Assembly (NCBI GenBank): GCA_964571195.1
Contig: CAZNAD010000013.1
Coordinates: forward strand, 1 to 63,994
Length of the DNA: 63,994 bases
DNA from: PALSA-1006 sp964571195
GTDB lineage: Bacteria; Pseudomonadota; Gammaproteobacteria; Burkholderiales; Gallionellaceae
Direction: 5' to 3'
Below the pieces are notes generated by a model. It was not told the origin of the DNA, searched no databases, and worked only from the letters and a program-made list of their open reading frames with translations. Shown in pieces: positions 53,107 through 61,362 of the stretch (position 1 is the stretch's first letter; each line of letters opens with the position of its first letter). Position numbers and translations under genes: made by a program.

Positions 53107-55266
53107 ATGAAAAACGATAAGTTGTTTGGAAAAACTCGCTGGATATGCGGCCTGTGGTTGGTCGGATTGCCGCTGATCTCCCAGGCGGCACCGCTGGATG
53201 AGGTCAGCTTGCAACAGCAGGGGGACGTCGTACAAGCGAGCATCAAAATGACAACGCCGATCCATTTTGTGCGTTATGTCCCGGGTGAGAAATCTCGTAT
53301 CGTTGAAATCTATTACGAACGGATTCCCAGTTCAGACAAGAACGAAGTTTGGCAGGACAAGGAAGTGCGCAACTCGCCGGCCACCGCGTTGACTCCGGCG
53401 TTCACGGTAACGACGCGTGATCAGGCGACACAGCCCAAGCTGGTGGTCGAGTTCGCCAGCGAGGTCGGTTTTTCCGTGAATGCGGGTAGCGACAGCCGTA
53501 GTTTTGTCGTCACCATCAAGCCGGAAAAGGCCGATGCTGCACCAGTAGTCGAATTGCCGCTATTGCCGACGGTGTTACCTCCCGTGGCTGACAAGGCTGG
53601 TACTCCGGCAGTCGAAGGTGCAGCATCTGCGGCCGAGAACAATCAGGAAGGTTATAAGCTGATGCTGGTCGGGCGTGATGCGCTGGCTGCCAAGAACTAT
53701 TCCGTTGCGACCGAAGCGTTCAACAAGCTGCTGTTGTTGCCGCCCAACCAATATTCACAAGATGCCCAAGAATGGGTGGGTGTGTCGCGCGAGCGGGGCG
53801 GGCAGACCGCCAAGGCCAAAGCCGAGTATGAGTTGTATCTGAAGCTTTATACCTCGGGGCCGGGGCCGGTTCGGGTCAAGCAACGCTTGGCCGGACTGGT
53901 GCTGCCTACCGCGACCGTCAAGATGGATACCGCTCCTAAAAAGATCGAGCCGCGCAGCTTCGTGCAAGGCGGTATCTCTTCGCGTTATTACTACGGAAAG
54001 AGCGATATCGAGGCGACATACCAATTCAATAATGTGTCGGAAACAACGAAACTATCCTTGCAGGATCAGTCTTCTTTGATCACCAACGTCGATGCCTCGG
54101 GGCGCTATATCAACGAGACCTACGACAATCGTATCGTGGTTCGTGACGTGCACACCAAGAACCTCCTGTCCGGCCAAACGGACAGGAACCGGCTCAATTC
54201 CGCCTATATCGAAGTCAAGAACCGCGAGGTGGATTATTCGCTGCGAGTCGGACGGCAGACCAGCAACGGCGGCGGGGTGATGGGACGCTTCGACGGTGTT
54301 GCGGCCGGATATGGCTCTGCGCAGGACTATCGCGTGAATGGTGTGGTCGGGCAGTTGGTGGACTTCACTTCGACGACCCAGCCGACTTTTTACGGATTCA
54401 GTGTGGACAGCGGCCCCATGTCGGCTTACGTGATCAACCAGACCATCGAAGGTGTGCAGGATAGGCAGGCGGTAGGTGCGGAGTATCGCTATTTCGAGGA
54501 TGCGAAAACCGCCTATGCGATGGTGGATTATGACTTCTATTTCAATCTGCTGAATGCCGCGATGTTGACCGGCTCTTACGGGATCGAGGCTACCGGAACG
54601 ACATTCAACCTGATGGCGGACTATCGCAAGAGTCCTGCCGTGACTACCCGTAACGCACTGAACGGTGCATCAACGACGCTGGTCAAGGACCTGCTGGCGG
54701 CGATGAGTGATGCACAGTTGAAACAACTGGCACTGGATCGTACCGGCAGCTCGACTTACTCCCAGTTCGGCGTCACCCAGAAGCTGAACGCTACCTGGCA
54801 AGCCGGGGCGGATATCAAGCTGACGCAGACATCGGGCTTGCCGGCCAGCGGCACGACCACGCTACAAGGTGTATTGCCTGCGACAGCCGATACCGGTTTG
54901 GAGAAGACCGTGACCGGCCAGTTGATCGCAAGTAACCTGTATTCTGATGCCGACATCACCTCGATCGGCGGCAGCTATATCACCAGCGGTTATGTGCAGG
55001 GTGCGCAATCGCTGTTCGTATACAACCGCACCTCGCTGGATAAACAGCTGTATTTCGACACTTCCTGGAATTTCTACCGCCAATCCGACAACTATGGCGG
55101 CAGCATGTCCAGAAACGTGCCGATGGTGCGCGTGTCTTATCAGGTGCAGCAATCATTGAATCTGGATGCGGATGTCGGAGTGGAATTGACGACTTCGGCC
55201 GGTACATACCAAACCACGACGACCCAACGGGTGTTTGGTTCGGTGGGCTTCCGCTGGGATTTCTAA
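53107..55266 (+). CDS. Outer-membrane beta-barrel protein of the cytochrome locus
   Basis: A 719-residue outer-membrane protein. A signal peptide ends ISQAAP. An N-terminal periplasmic domain (about residues 28-135, DEVSLQQQGDVVQASIKMTT) resembles AMIN-type sandwiches; a Pro/Ala linker and a TPR-like helical segment (KLMLVGRDALAAKNYSVATE) follow. From about residue 285 (RSFVQGGISSRYYYGKSDIE) the sequence alternates as a large barrel and ends in GSVGFRWDF, with the C-terminal Phe needed for barrel insertion. It is much larger than MtrB/MtoB-type porins in its periplasmic part. It closes the operon and is followed by a terminator. Confidence 0.85.
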   Translation: MKNDKLFGKTRWICGLWLVGLPLISQAAPLDEVSLQQQGDVVQASIKMTTPIHFVRYVPGEKSRIVEIYYERIPSSDKNEVWQDKEVRNSPATALTPAFTVTTRDQATQPKLVVEFASEVGFSVNAGSDSRSFVVTIKPEKADAAPVVELPLLPTVLPPVADKAGTPAVEGAASAAENNQEGYKLMLVGRDALAAKNYSVATEAFNKLLLLPPNQYSQDAQEWVGVSRERGGQTAKAKAEYELYLKLYTSGPGPVRVKQRLAGLVLPTATVKMDTAPKKIEPRSFVQGGISSRYYYGKSDIEATYQFNNVSETTKLSLQDQSSLITNVDASGRYINETYDNRIVVRDVHTKNLLSGQTDRNRLNSAYIEVKNREVDYSLRVGRQTSNGGGVMGRFDGVAAGYGSAQDYRVNGVVGQLVDFTSTTQPTFYGFSVDSGPMSAYVINQTIEGVQDRQAVGAEYRYFEDAKTAYAMVDYDFYFNLLNAAMLTGSYGIEATGTTFNLMADYRKSPAVTTRNALNGASTTLVKDLLAAMSDAQLKQLALDRTGSSTYSQFGVTQKLNATWQAGADIKLTQTSGLPASGTTTLQGVLPATADTGLEKTVTGQLIASNLYSDADITSIGGSYITSGYVQGAQSLFVYNRTSLDKQLYFDTSWNFYRQSDNYGGSMSRNVPMVRVSYQVQQSLNLDADVGVELTTSAGTYQTTTTQRVFGSVGFRWDF

Positions 55267-55318
55267 GCTGACATCGGGGCTGGCCTGACTGACAGGCCAA
55301 GTTCCAGAGGTCTTTCAT

Positions 55319-55352
55319 GCCATTCCTCCGCAAGGGGAATGGCGTTGTTTTT
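55319..55352 (+). terminator. Intrinsic terminator of the cytochrome operon
   Basis: GCCATTCC (55319-55326) pairs with GGAATGGC (55336-55343), then GTTGTTTTTA. A second hairpin GGCCTG-ACTGA-CAGGCC lies upstream at 55282-55298. Confidence 0.85.
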
Positions 55353-55365
55353 ATGGTGGAGTGAG

Positions 55366-56022
55366 ATGGCAAAACGATACGATCTGATCGTGTTCGACTG
55401 GGATGGCACGGTGATGGATTCGACTGCGGTGATCGCGACCTCCATCCAGTCAGCTTGCCGTGACCTCGGTTTGACCGTCCCCAGTGATGAGGCGGCCAGA
55501 CACGTCATCGGCATGGGCTTGTTGCAAGCCTTGCAACATGCGGTGCCGGATGCGCCTGAGCACATGCACGAACCTTTGGCCGAACGTTATCGCCATTATT
55601 TTCTGGCACAAGATCAGACCATCCCGCTGTTCGCGCAGGCTGCCGAAACCATTGCCGAGTTACACGGTGACGGGTATCTTCTCGCGGTGGCGACAGGGAA
55701 GAGCCGCAAAGGCTTGGAGCGCGTGATGGACAGCAGCGGACTGCGCCGTTATTTCCATGCCTCGCGCACTGCCGATGAAACCTTCTCCAAGCCGCATCCG
55801 GCGATGCTGCTGGAGTTGATGGATGAGTTGGGTGTGCCGCCCGAACAGGTACTGATGGTGGGAGATACCACGCACGATCTACAGATGGCCATCAATGCCG
55901 GAGTGGATGTGGTCGGGGTGAAACACGGCGCACATCCCGAGGAGCAGTTACGCGCTTTGCAACCGCTTGCCTTGCTGGATGATTTCATCGAGCTGCGTGC
56001 CTGGTTCAAAGCGCACGCTTAA
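55366..56022 (+). CDS. HAD-family phosphatase, phosphoglycolate-phosphatase-like
   Basis: A 218-residue haloacid-dehalogenase hydrolase. Motif I is VFDWDGTVMDST (nucleophile Asp), motif II VATGKSRKGLERVM, motif III Lys in SKPHPAMLLELM, and motif IV VLMVGDTTHDLQMAINAGVD. A helical cap lies between motif I and II. The family includes Gph and nucleotide or sugar-phosphate phosphatases. The ATG at 55366 is preferred, as the HAD fold begins just after it. The sppA gene follows after 22 bases. In many betaproteobacteria a similar HAD gene is found next to rluC. Confidence 0.92.
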   Translation: MAKRYDLIVFDWDGTVMDSTAVIATSIQSACRDLGLTVPSDEAARHVIGMGLLQALQHAVPDAPEHMHEPLAERYRHYFLAQDQTIPLFAQAAETIAELHGDGYLLAVATGKSRKGLERVMDSSGLRRYFHASRTADETFSKPHPAMLLELMDELGVPPEQVLMVGDTTHDLQMAINAGVDVVGVKHGAHPEEQLRALQPLALLDDFIELRAWFKAHA

Positions 56023-56044
56023 CCAATTTTGCAAAGGAAATACA

Positions 56045-56998
56045 ATGTCAGAACCGAACAACTGGGAGCGCGGTGTGCTGGAAAAACTGGCGATGTCCGC
56101 CATTCAGGAACAACGCCGCGCCAGACACTGGAGCATCTTCTTCAAGGTACTCACCTTCGGTTATCTGTTCATCGTGTTGTTCCTGTTCATGGGTTGGATC
56201 GGCAGCAAATCGGACGGCACCTTGTCGGGCGGAAAACATACCGCACTGATCGATCTGAACGGAGTGATCTCCGCCGAGAGTAATGCCAACGCGGACAACA
56301 TTATCGGCAGTTTGCAGGAGGCCTTCAAAGACAGCAACACACAGGGCATCATCCTGCGCATAAACAGTCCCGGCGGCAGCCCCGTGCAGGCCGGTTATAT
56401 CAATGACGAGATACGCCGTCTGCGCGTGCAACATCCGAACATACCGCTGTATGTGGTGGTCGAAGATATGTGCGCTTCGGGCGGATATTACATCGCGGCA
56501 GCGGCGGACAAGATCTATGTGAACAAAGCCAGCATCGTCGGTTCCATCGGGGTGTTGATGGACGGCTTCGGTTTTACCGGCGTGATGGACAAGCTCGGTG
56601 TCGAACGCCGGCTGATGACGGCCGGGGAGAACAAAGGTTTCATGGACCCGTTCTCGCCGCGCAATCCCAAGCATGAGGAATTCACCCGCAAGATGCTGGC
56701 CGAGATCCATCAGCAATTCATTGATGTGGTGAAGCAAGGACGCGGCAAGCGTCTGCAAGAGAGCCCCGAGATGTTCAGCGGCTTGTTCTGGACCGGCGAG
56801 CAGAGCATCAAGATGGGTCTGGCTGACGAGATCGGCAGCGTGGATTCGGTGGCGCGGGATGTCATCAAGGCCGAAGATATCGTCGATTTCACCATGCACG
56901 AAGGCATTGCGGACCGTCTGGCCAAGAAGTTTGGCGCAGGCGTGGCGAGTGCATTCCCCGGCTTCGGTACGCAAGTGGGTGGTGTGGCGTTCAGATAG
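56045..56998 (+). CDS. sppA: Signal peptide peptidase SppA (S49 family, short form)
   Basis: A 317-residue membrane serine protease that degrades leftover signal peptides. One membrane helix (IFFKVLTFGYLFIVLFLFMG) is followed by the S49 domain: GVISAESNANADN, ILRINSPGGSPVQAGYINDE, the nucleophile Ser in DMCASGGYYIAAAADKIYV, and the Lys-containing GENKGFMDPFSPRNPKHEE region of the dyad. The short length, with one S49 domain, matches the SohB/SppA36 class. It appears co-transcribed with the HAD gene. Confidence 0.94.
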   Translation: MSEPNNWERGVLEKLAMSAIQEQRRARHWSIFFKVLTFGYLFIVLFLFMGWIGSKSDGTLSGGKHTALIDLNGVISAESNANADNIIGSLQEAFKDSNTQGIILRINSPGGSPVQAGYINDEIRRLRVQHPNIPLYVVVEDMCASGGYYIAAAADKIYVNKASIVGSIGVLMDGFGFTGVMDKLGVERRLMTAGENKGFMDPFSPRNPKHEEFTRKMLAEIHQQFIDVVKQGRGKRLQESPEMFSGLFWTGEQSIKMGLADEIGSVDSVARDVIKAEDIVDFTMHEGIADRLAKKFGAGVASAFPGFGTQVGGVAFR

Positions 56999-57022
56999 GC
57001 CGGGGACGGCAGCTGCGTCGCT

Positions 57023-57628
57023 TCACAGCATAGTCAGCAAGATCGGCAACACGTTCTTCAATATCTGCGGTTGCGCTGCCGCGTTCGGATGCAAATTGTC
57101 GGGCAGGAACTGTTCCGGTGGAATACCCGCCAGCATGAACGGCAGCAGCGCGATCCGGTGCCGTTGTGCCAGCTTGGGATAGAGTGCGCGGAAGCGCTGG
57201 GCATATTCCAGTCCGTAGTTAGGCGGCAGTTGCATTCCCAGCAACAACACCTTGGCATGCGCCTGCTTCGCTTCCGTGATGATCTTGTTCAGATGTTTCT
57301 CGGTTTCGGCGATGGCGCTGCCGCGCAAACCGTCGTTCGCCCCCAGCTCCACAATCACCACGGCAGGCCGGTGCGCCTGCAATGCCTTGCCGATGCGCCG
57401 CACGCCGCCTGCGCTGGTCTCGCCGCTGATACTGGCATTCACCACTTCGAAGCGGGGGTGACTTTTCTTCAGCTCTTGCTGCAATAACGTCACCCACGAA
57501 TCGTCGCGTGCAATTCCGTATCCGGCTGATAAACTGTCGCCGAACACCAGAATGCTGGGCGCGGCTTGTGCCACGCAGGACAACACCAGTGTCGCGGACA
57601 ATAAAAAGATTCTGAGAGGCAGTTTCAT
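57023..57628 (-). CDS. tesA: Arylesterase / acyl-CoA thioesterase I (SGNH hydrolase)
   Basis: A 201-residue periplasmic SGNH hydrolase. The signal peptide (RIFLLSATLVLSCVAQAAPS) is followed by the GDSL block ILVFGDSLSAGYGIARDD with the nucleophile Ser, the oxyanion Gly and Asn (VIVELGANDGLRG), and the catalytic Asp/His in LPDNLHPNAAAQ. It acts on thioesters and esters and as a lysophospholipase. The start codon at 57628 shares two bases with that of ybbA on the other strand, the same tesA/ybbA pairing as in E. coli. Confidence 0.94.
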   Translation of the reverse strand: MKLPLRIFLLSATLVLSCVAQAAPSILVFGDSLSAGYGIARDDSWVTLLQQELKKSHPRFEVVNASISGETSAGGVRRIGKALQAHRPAVVIVELGANDGLRGSAIAETEKHLNKIITEAKQAHAKVLLLGMQLPPNYGLEYAQRFRALYPKLAQRHRIALLPFMLAGIPPEQFLPDNLHPNAAAQPQILKNVLPILLTML

Positions 57629-58292
57629 GGCAGCGATTGTGCAAGCAGCAGGGCTGGGCAAGCAAGTGTTAAGTGGCGATCAGCCACTCGTCATCTTGCA
57701 TGATGTTAGTTTCGCCGTGGAGGCGGGCGAGAGCCTCGCCATCGTCGGGGCTTCCGGCTCCGGCAAATCCACCTTGCTGGGACTGCTGGCCGGGCTGGAT
57801 GAACCCAGCACCGGCAGCGTAGCGTTGAACGGCATCCAACTGTTCGAATTGGACGAGGATGGCCGGGCAAGATTGCGCGGAGAGCTGGCCGGTTTTGTGT
57901 TCCAGTCCTTCCAATTGCTGCCTGCACTGAACGCGCTGGAGAACGTCATGTTGCCCTTGGAGCTGGCCGGTACTCCGGATGCGCGCCAGCGCGCCGAAGC
58001 CTCGTTGCAACAAGTCGGCCTGGATTCACGCGCTCACCACCTGCCCAAACACCTATCCGGCGGGGAACAACAGCGCGTCGCACTCGCCCGCGCCTTCGTC
58101 ACCCAACCCAAGATACTCTTCGCAGACGAACCCACCGGCAACCTCGACGCCGCCACCGGCGCGCAAATCATCGAACTCATGCTCGAACTCAACCGCGCGC
58201 AAGGCACGACCTTGATACTGGTGACGCATGATGAGAATCTGGCGCGGCGGTGCGGAAAACAGTTGAGGTTGGCGGCAGGGCAAGTGGTGTGA
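57627..58292 (+). CDS. ybbA: ABC transporter ATP-binding protein (YbbA/LolD type)
   Basis: A 221-residue ATPase. Walker A AIVGASGSGKSTLLGLLAGL, ABC signature LSGGEQQRVALARAFV and Walker B ILFADEPTGNLD are intact, with the H-loop in ILVTHDENLARRCGK. It belongs to the MacB/LolD/YbbA cluster, where the permease YbbP usually follows. Here no permease follows; an unrelated helicase gene begins three bases after the stop, so the usual partner appears to have been lost or displaced. Start is supported by GAGAGG upstream. Confidence 0.92.
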   Translation: MAAIVQAAGLGKQVLSGDQPLVILHDVSFAVEAGESLAIVGASGSGKSTLLGLLAGLDEPSTGSVALNGIQLFELDEDGRARLRGELAGFVFQSFQLLPALNALENVMLPLELAGTPDARQRAEASLQQVGLDSRAHHLPKHLSGGEQQRVALARAFVTQPKILFADEPTGNLDAATGAQIIELMLELNRAQGTTLILVTHDENLARRCGKQLRLAAGQVV

Positions 58293-58294
58293 AG

Positions 58295-61240
58295 ATGGCA
58301 GGCCAATTCTCCGATTTTTACAACAGCCTCGACTCCGACCCCGCCAAGCGCGGCAAGCAGTTCGAGCACTTCGTTAAGTGGTTCCTCAAGGCCGATCCAG
58401 AATGGGCAACCCAAGTCGATCAGGTATGGCTATGGGACGAATGGCCGCAACGCTGGGGCGCGGACTGCGGCGTTGATCTGGTGTTTCGCCACAAGAACGG
58501 TGACCACTGGGCGGTGCAAGCCAAATGTTATTCGCCCGATTACGACATCACCAAACACGATGTCGATAAATTCCTCAGCGAATCGAACAGGCCGCTCATC
58601 CAGCACCGTCTGCTGATTGCTACCACCGACCGCATCGGCAACAACGCCAAGCAAGTCTGCGATGCACAAGACAAACCCGTCATCCGTTTTCTGCTGTCCG
58701 ACTTTGAGAAATCCGCGCTGGACTACCCGGCCAACCTGAGCGAACTTCCGCAAGCCAAACGCAAATCCCGCCCCGCGCCGAAAGAACACCAACTCGAAGC
58801 AATCGAAGCGGTAGTGGAAGGGCTTAAAACTGCCGACCGTGGTCAGCTCATCATGGCCTGCGGCACCGGCAAGACTTTCACCACGCTTTGGATCAAAGAA
58901 CAATTAGTAAGCCAGCAAGCAGAACCAGCTCCTCCCCTGACAAGGGGAGGTTGGGAGGGGTTTGAGCCTAATGGACAACCGGGAATAAACACCGGCAAAT
59001 CTATCGGTGCAACTCGAACGTTGGTGCTACTGCCCTCGCTCGGTCTATTGGCGCAAACCCTGCGTGAATGGACATTCGCCGCCGCCACCCCGTTTGAAGT
59101 GCTGTGCGTCTGCTCCGACCAAACCGTCGGCAGCAAAGGCAACGACGAAGCCATCCACAGTGTGGCCGACCTCGCCTTTCCCGTCACCTCGGATGCCAAC
59201 GAAGTAAAACGCTTTCTCAGCGGCACAGGCAACCGCGTGGTGTTCTCCACTTACCAATCTTCACTGGTAGTCGCCGCCGCCCAAGCCGATGCCAACATCC
59301 CCGCATTCGATTTCGCCGTGGCAGACGAAGCCCATCGTTGCGCGGGCAAGGTCGGTAACGACTTCACCGCCATTCTCGACAATGAGCAGATACGCAGCAG
59401 CAAGCGCCTCTTCGCCACCGCCACCCCGCGCACCTACTCCAGTACCGTGCATAAAGCCGCCGAAGAACGCGGTGTCGAAGTCGTCGGTATGGACAACGCC
59501 GCCCTATTTGGCGAAGTGCTATATGCCCTGCCTTTCGGCAAAGCCATCGAACGAAAACTGCTCACCGATTACCGCGTCGTCATCATCGGCGTGGATGACC
59601 CCACCATCGCGCAATGGATCGCCAACCGCGAACTGGTCAGCCTTTCACTCCCTCGCCCTCTGGGAGAGGGTGGGGGTGAGGGAGCTTTTCATAATCAGAA
59701 AGGCCAGCCAAGCTCACCCCGTGAAACCGACAGCGAATCCCTCGCCGCCCAGATCGGCCTGCTCAAAGCCATCAAAGACTACGACCTCAAGCGCATCATC
59801 AGCTTCCACAGCCGCGTGAAACGTGCCGAAGATTTCACCACCGATATGCAAAACACCATGCTGTGGATCAGCGACGAACATCGCCCCAGCGGAACCCTGC
59901 GCACCGATTTTGTCTCCGGCAACATGAGCGCCAACAAACGCAAGATCAAACTCGACCAACTCAAAGGGCTGAACGCAGACGAAAGAGGAGTGCTGAGCAA
60001 TGCGCGCTGTTTGTCCGAAGGCGTGGATGTGCCTTCGCTAGATGGTGTGGCGTTCATTGATCCGCGCAGCAGTCAGGTGGACATCATCCAGGCCGTGGGG
60101 CGCGCCATACGATTGAGTGCGGACAAGAAGGTTGGCACGATTGTATTACCCGTGTTTATCGCCGCTGGCGAAGATGCAGCAAGCACCATAGAGGCGAGTA
60201 ACTTCAAACCTGTTTGGGATGTGTTGAATGCGTTGAAGGCGCATGACGATGTGCTGGCTTGTGAACTGGATCAGATCAGAACTGAGATGGGCAGGAAAGC
60301 TGGTGCAGGCATCAGTGCAGACGGGTTGGGGAAAATCAGGATTGATTTGCCTGCTACGGTGGATGCCAATTTTGGCAGCGCACTGCGCACCTATTTGGTT
60401 GAGCAGACCACGACTTCTTGGGCTTTCCTTTTTGGTTTGGGATTTCATCATCTCATGGAGTTCATAGATCGAGAGGGGCACGCCAAGGTTCCTACTAATT
60501 ACAAAACGTCAGGAGGATACCCCCTTGGTCAGTGGGTTAGCATTCAGCGAACAGCAAAATATGCCATGTCATCAGAGCGCAAAGCACGGCTGGAAGCATT
60601 ACCAGATTGGAGTTGGAATGCGTTGTCAGATATGTGGGATAAAGGATTTCGCTATCTCAAAAAGTTCGTAGAACGAGAGGGGCACACCAAGGATCCGGGT
60701 GATTGCGAAACGGTAGATGGATACCGCCTAGGTAAATGGGTCAAAACTCAACGTGAAACAAAAGACAGCATGTCGCCGAAGCGCAAAGTATTGCTGGAAG
60801 CAGTGCCCGGTTGGAGTTGGTATCCTGTTTCAGATAAGTGGGAAGAAGGATTTCACCATCTCAAGGGCTTCGTTGATCGAGAAGGGCATTGTTTGCTTCC
60901 TAAGAATTACAGAACGGCTGATGGATATTCAGTCGGTAGCTGGGTAATGGCCCAACGAATAACAAAAGACAAGCTGTCACCGGAGCGCATTGCACGGCTG
61001 GATGCTTTACCCGGTTGGGTTTGGAATGTAATTGATGAACTGTGGGAAGAAGGATTTCGCTATCTCAAAGAATTCGCAGACCGCGAGGGGCATACCACGG
61101 TTCCTCAAGATTGCAAAACGGCAGAGGGATATCGAGTCGGTGGATGGGTAAATATCCAACGAGCAACAAAAGACAGCATATCGCCAGAGCGCCAAGCACG
61201 GCTGGAAGCATTGCCCGGTTGGGTTTGGCGAGTGAAGTGA
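58295..61240 (+). CDS. Nuclease-helicase with four helicase-associated repeats
   Basis: A 981-residue protein. The N terminus (about residues 1-135) is a restriction-endonuclease-like fold: GKQFEHFVKWFL, GVDLVFRHKNGDHWAVQAKC with Asp and the QxK motif. Next comes a superfamily 2 helicase: Walker A ACGTGKTFTTLW (about 188), DEAH in VADEAHRCAGK, FATATPRTYSS, and AVGRAIRLSADKK. The C-terminal part has four copies of a 68-residue helicase-associated domain with an exact 204-base period (starts near 60440, 60644, 60848, 61052), each with REGH, a GY-x-LG-x-W core and ALPGW-x-W. Two REP-like elements are translated in frame. It starts three bases after ybbA. A defence role is plausible but unproven. 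Confidence 0.9.
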   Translation: MAGQFSDFYNSLDSDPAKRGKQFEHFVKWFLKADPEWATQVDQVWLWDEWPQRWGADCGVDLVFRHKNGDHWAVQAKCYSPDYDITKHDVDKFLSESNRPLIQHRLLIATTDRIGNNAKQVCDAQDKPVIRFLLSDFEKSALDYPANLSELPQAKRKSRPAPKEHQLEAIEAVVEGLKTADRGQLIMACGTGKTFTTLWIKEQLVSQQAEPAPPLTRGGWEGFEPNGQPGINTGKSIGATRTLVLLPSLGLLAQTLREWTFAAATPFEVLCVCSDQTVGSKGNDEAIHSVADLAFPVTSDANEVKRFLSGTGNRVVFSTYQSSLVVAAAQADANIPAFDFAVADEAHRCAGKVGNDFTAILDNEQIRSSKRLFATATPRTYSSTVHKAAEERGVEVVGMDNAALFGEVLYALPFGKAIERKLLTDYRVVIIGVDDPTIAQWIANRELVSLSLPRPLGEGGGEGAFHNQKGQPSSPRETDSESLAAQIGLLKAIKDYDLKRIISFHSRVKRAEDFTTDMQNTMLWISDEHRPSGTLRTDFVSGNMSANKRKIKLDQLKGLNADERGVLSNARCLSEGVDVPSLDGVAFIDPRSSQVDIIQAVGRAIRLSADKKVGTIVLPVFIAAGEDAASTIEASNFKPVWDVLNALKAHDDVLACELDQIRTEMGRKAGAGISADGLGKIRIDLPATVDANFGSALRTYLVEQTTTSWAFLFGLGFHHLMEFIDREGHAKVPTNYKTSGGYPLGQWVSIQRTAKYAMSSERKARLEALPDWSWNALSDMWDKGFRYLKKFVEREGHTKDPGDCETVDGYRLGKWVKTQRETKDSMSPKRKVLLEAVPGWSWYPVSDKWEEGFHHLKGFVDREGHCLLPKNYRTADGYSVGSWVMAQRITKDKLSPERIARLDALPGWVWNVIDELWEEGFRYLKEFADREGHTTVPQDCKTAEGYRVGGWVNIQRATKDSISPERQARLEALPGWVWRVK
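58929..58963. repeat. REP-like palindrome inserted in frame in the helicase gene (first)
   Basis: CCTCCCC and GGGGAGG (58931-58950) form a hairpin followed by TTGGGAGGGG. It is read as PAPPLTRGGWEGFEP (about residues 212-226), between the Walker A helix and motif Ia, where homologues should have no such loop. The frame is maintained. Confidence 0.8.
59646..59686. repeat. REP-like palindrome inserted in frame in the helicase gene (second)
   Basis: Outer arms CTCCCTC (59648-59654) and GAGGGAG (59678-59684) enclose an inner stem CCCTC (59656-59660) and GAGGG (59666-59670). It is read as LSLPRPLGEGGGEGAF, between VDDPTIAQWIANRELV and TDSESLAAQIGLLKA, again without a frame break. Confidence 0.8.
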
Positions 61241-61308
61241 AAGCATAGTTGGGGCATGGCGATTAATTTTCATATTTGAACTTGATGCTAACATGCGGCG
61301 ATGCCAAC
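61196..61308. repeat. 113-bp segment, copy 1 (helicase gene end and its 3' flank)
   Basis: It contains the last 15 codons of the helicase gene (including the stop) and 68 bases of flank. It matches 62112-62224 without gaps at 94 of 113 positions by my count. An inverted repeat with a two-base bulge (AGTTGG, then CAT, facing ATG and CCAACT) lies in the non-coding part. Confidence 0.85.
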
Positions 61309-61309
61309 T

Positions 61310-61338
61310 TATCAAACCCGAAAAGGTTTGATAGTTTT
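61310..61338 (+). terminator. Intrinsic terminator after the helicase gene
   Basis: TATCAAACC and GGTTTGATA form a perfect nine-base stem with a six-base loop, followed by GTTTT. Confidence 0.75.
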
Positions 61339-61362
61339 CTACAATAACTTTGGATATATACA

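Noticed and set aside
47235..55266. MtoAB/MtrAB-type iron-oxidation system
   Set aside because: There is no decaheme MtrA-like protein, and the barrel has a different N-terminal part; the PCC3-like reading fits better.
61245..61310. attC-like inverted repeat between the helicase gene and the next ORF
   Set aside because: The cores are in the reverse order (GTTGGGG first, GCCAAC last) to that of attC, and no integrase recognises such a layout as far as I know.
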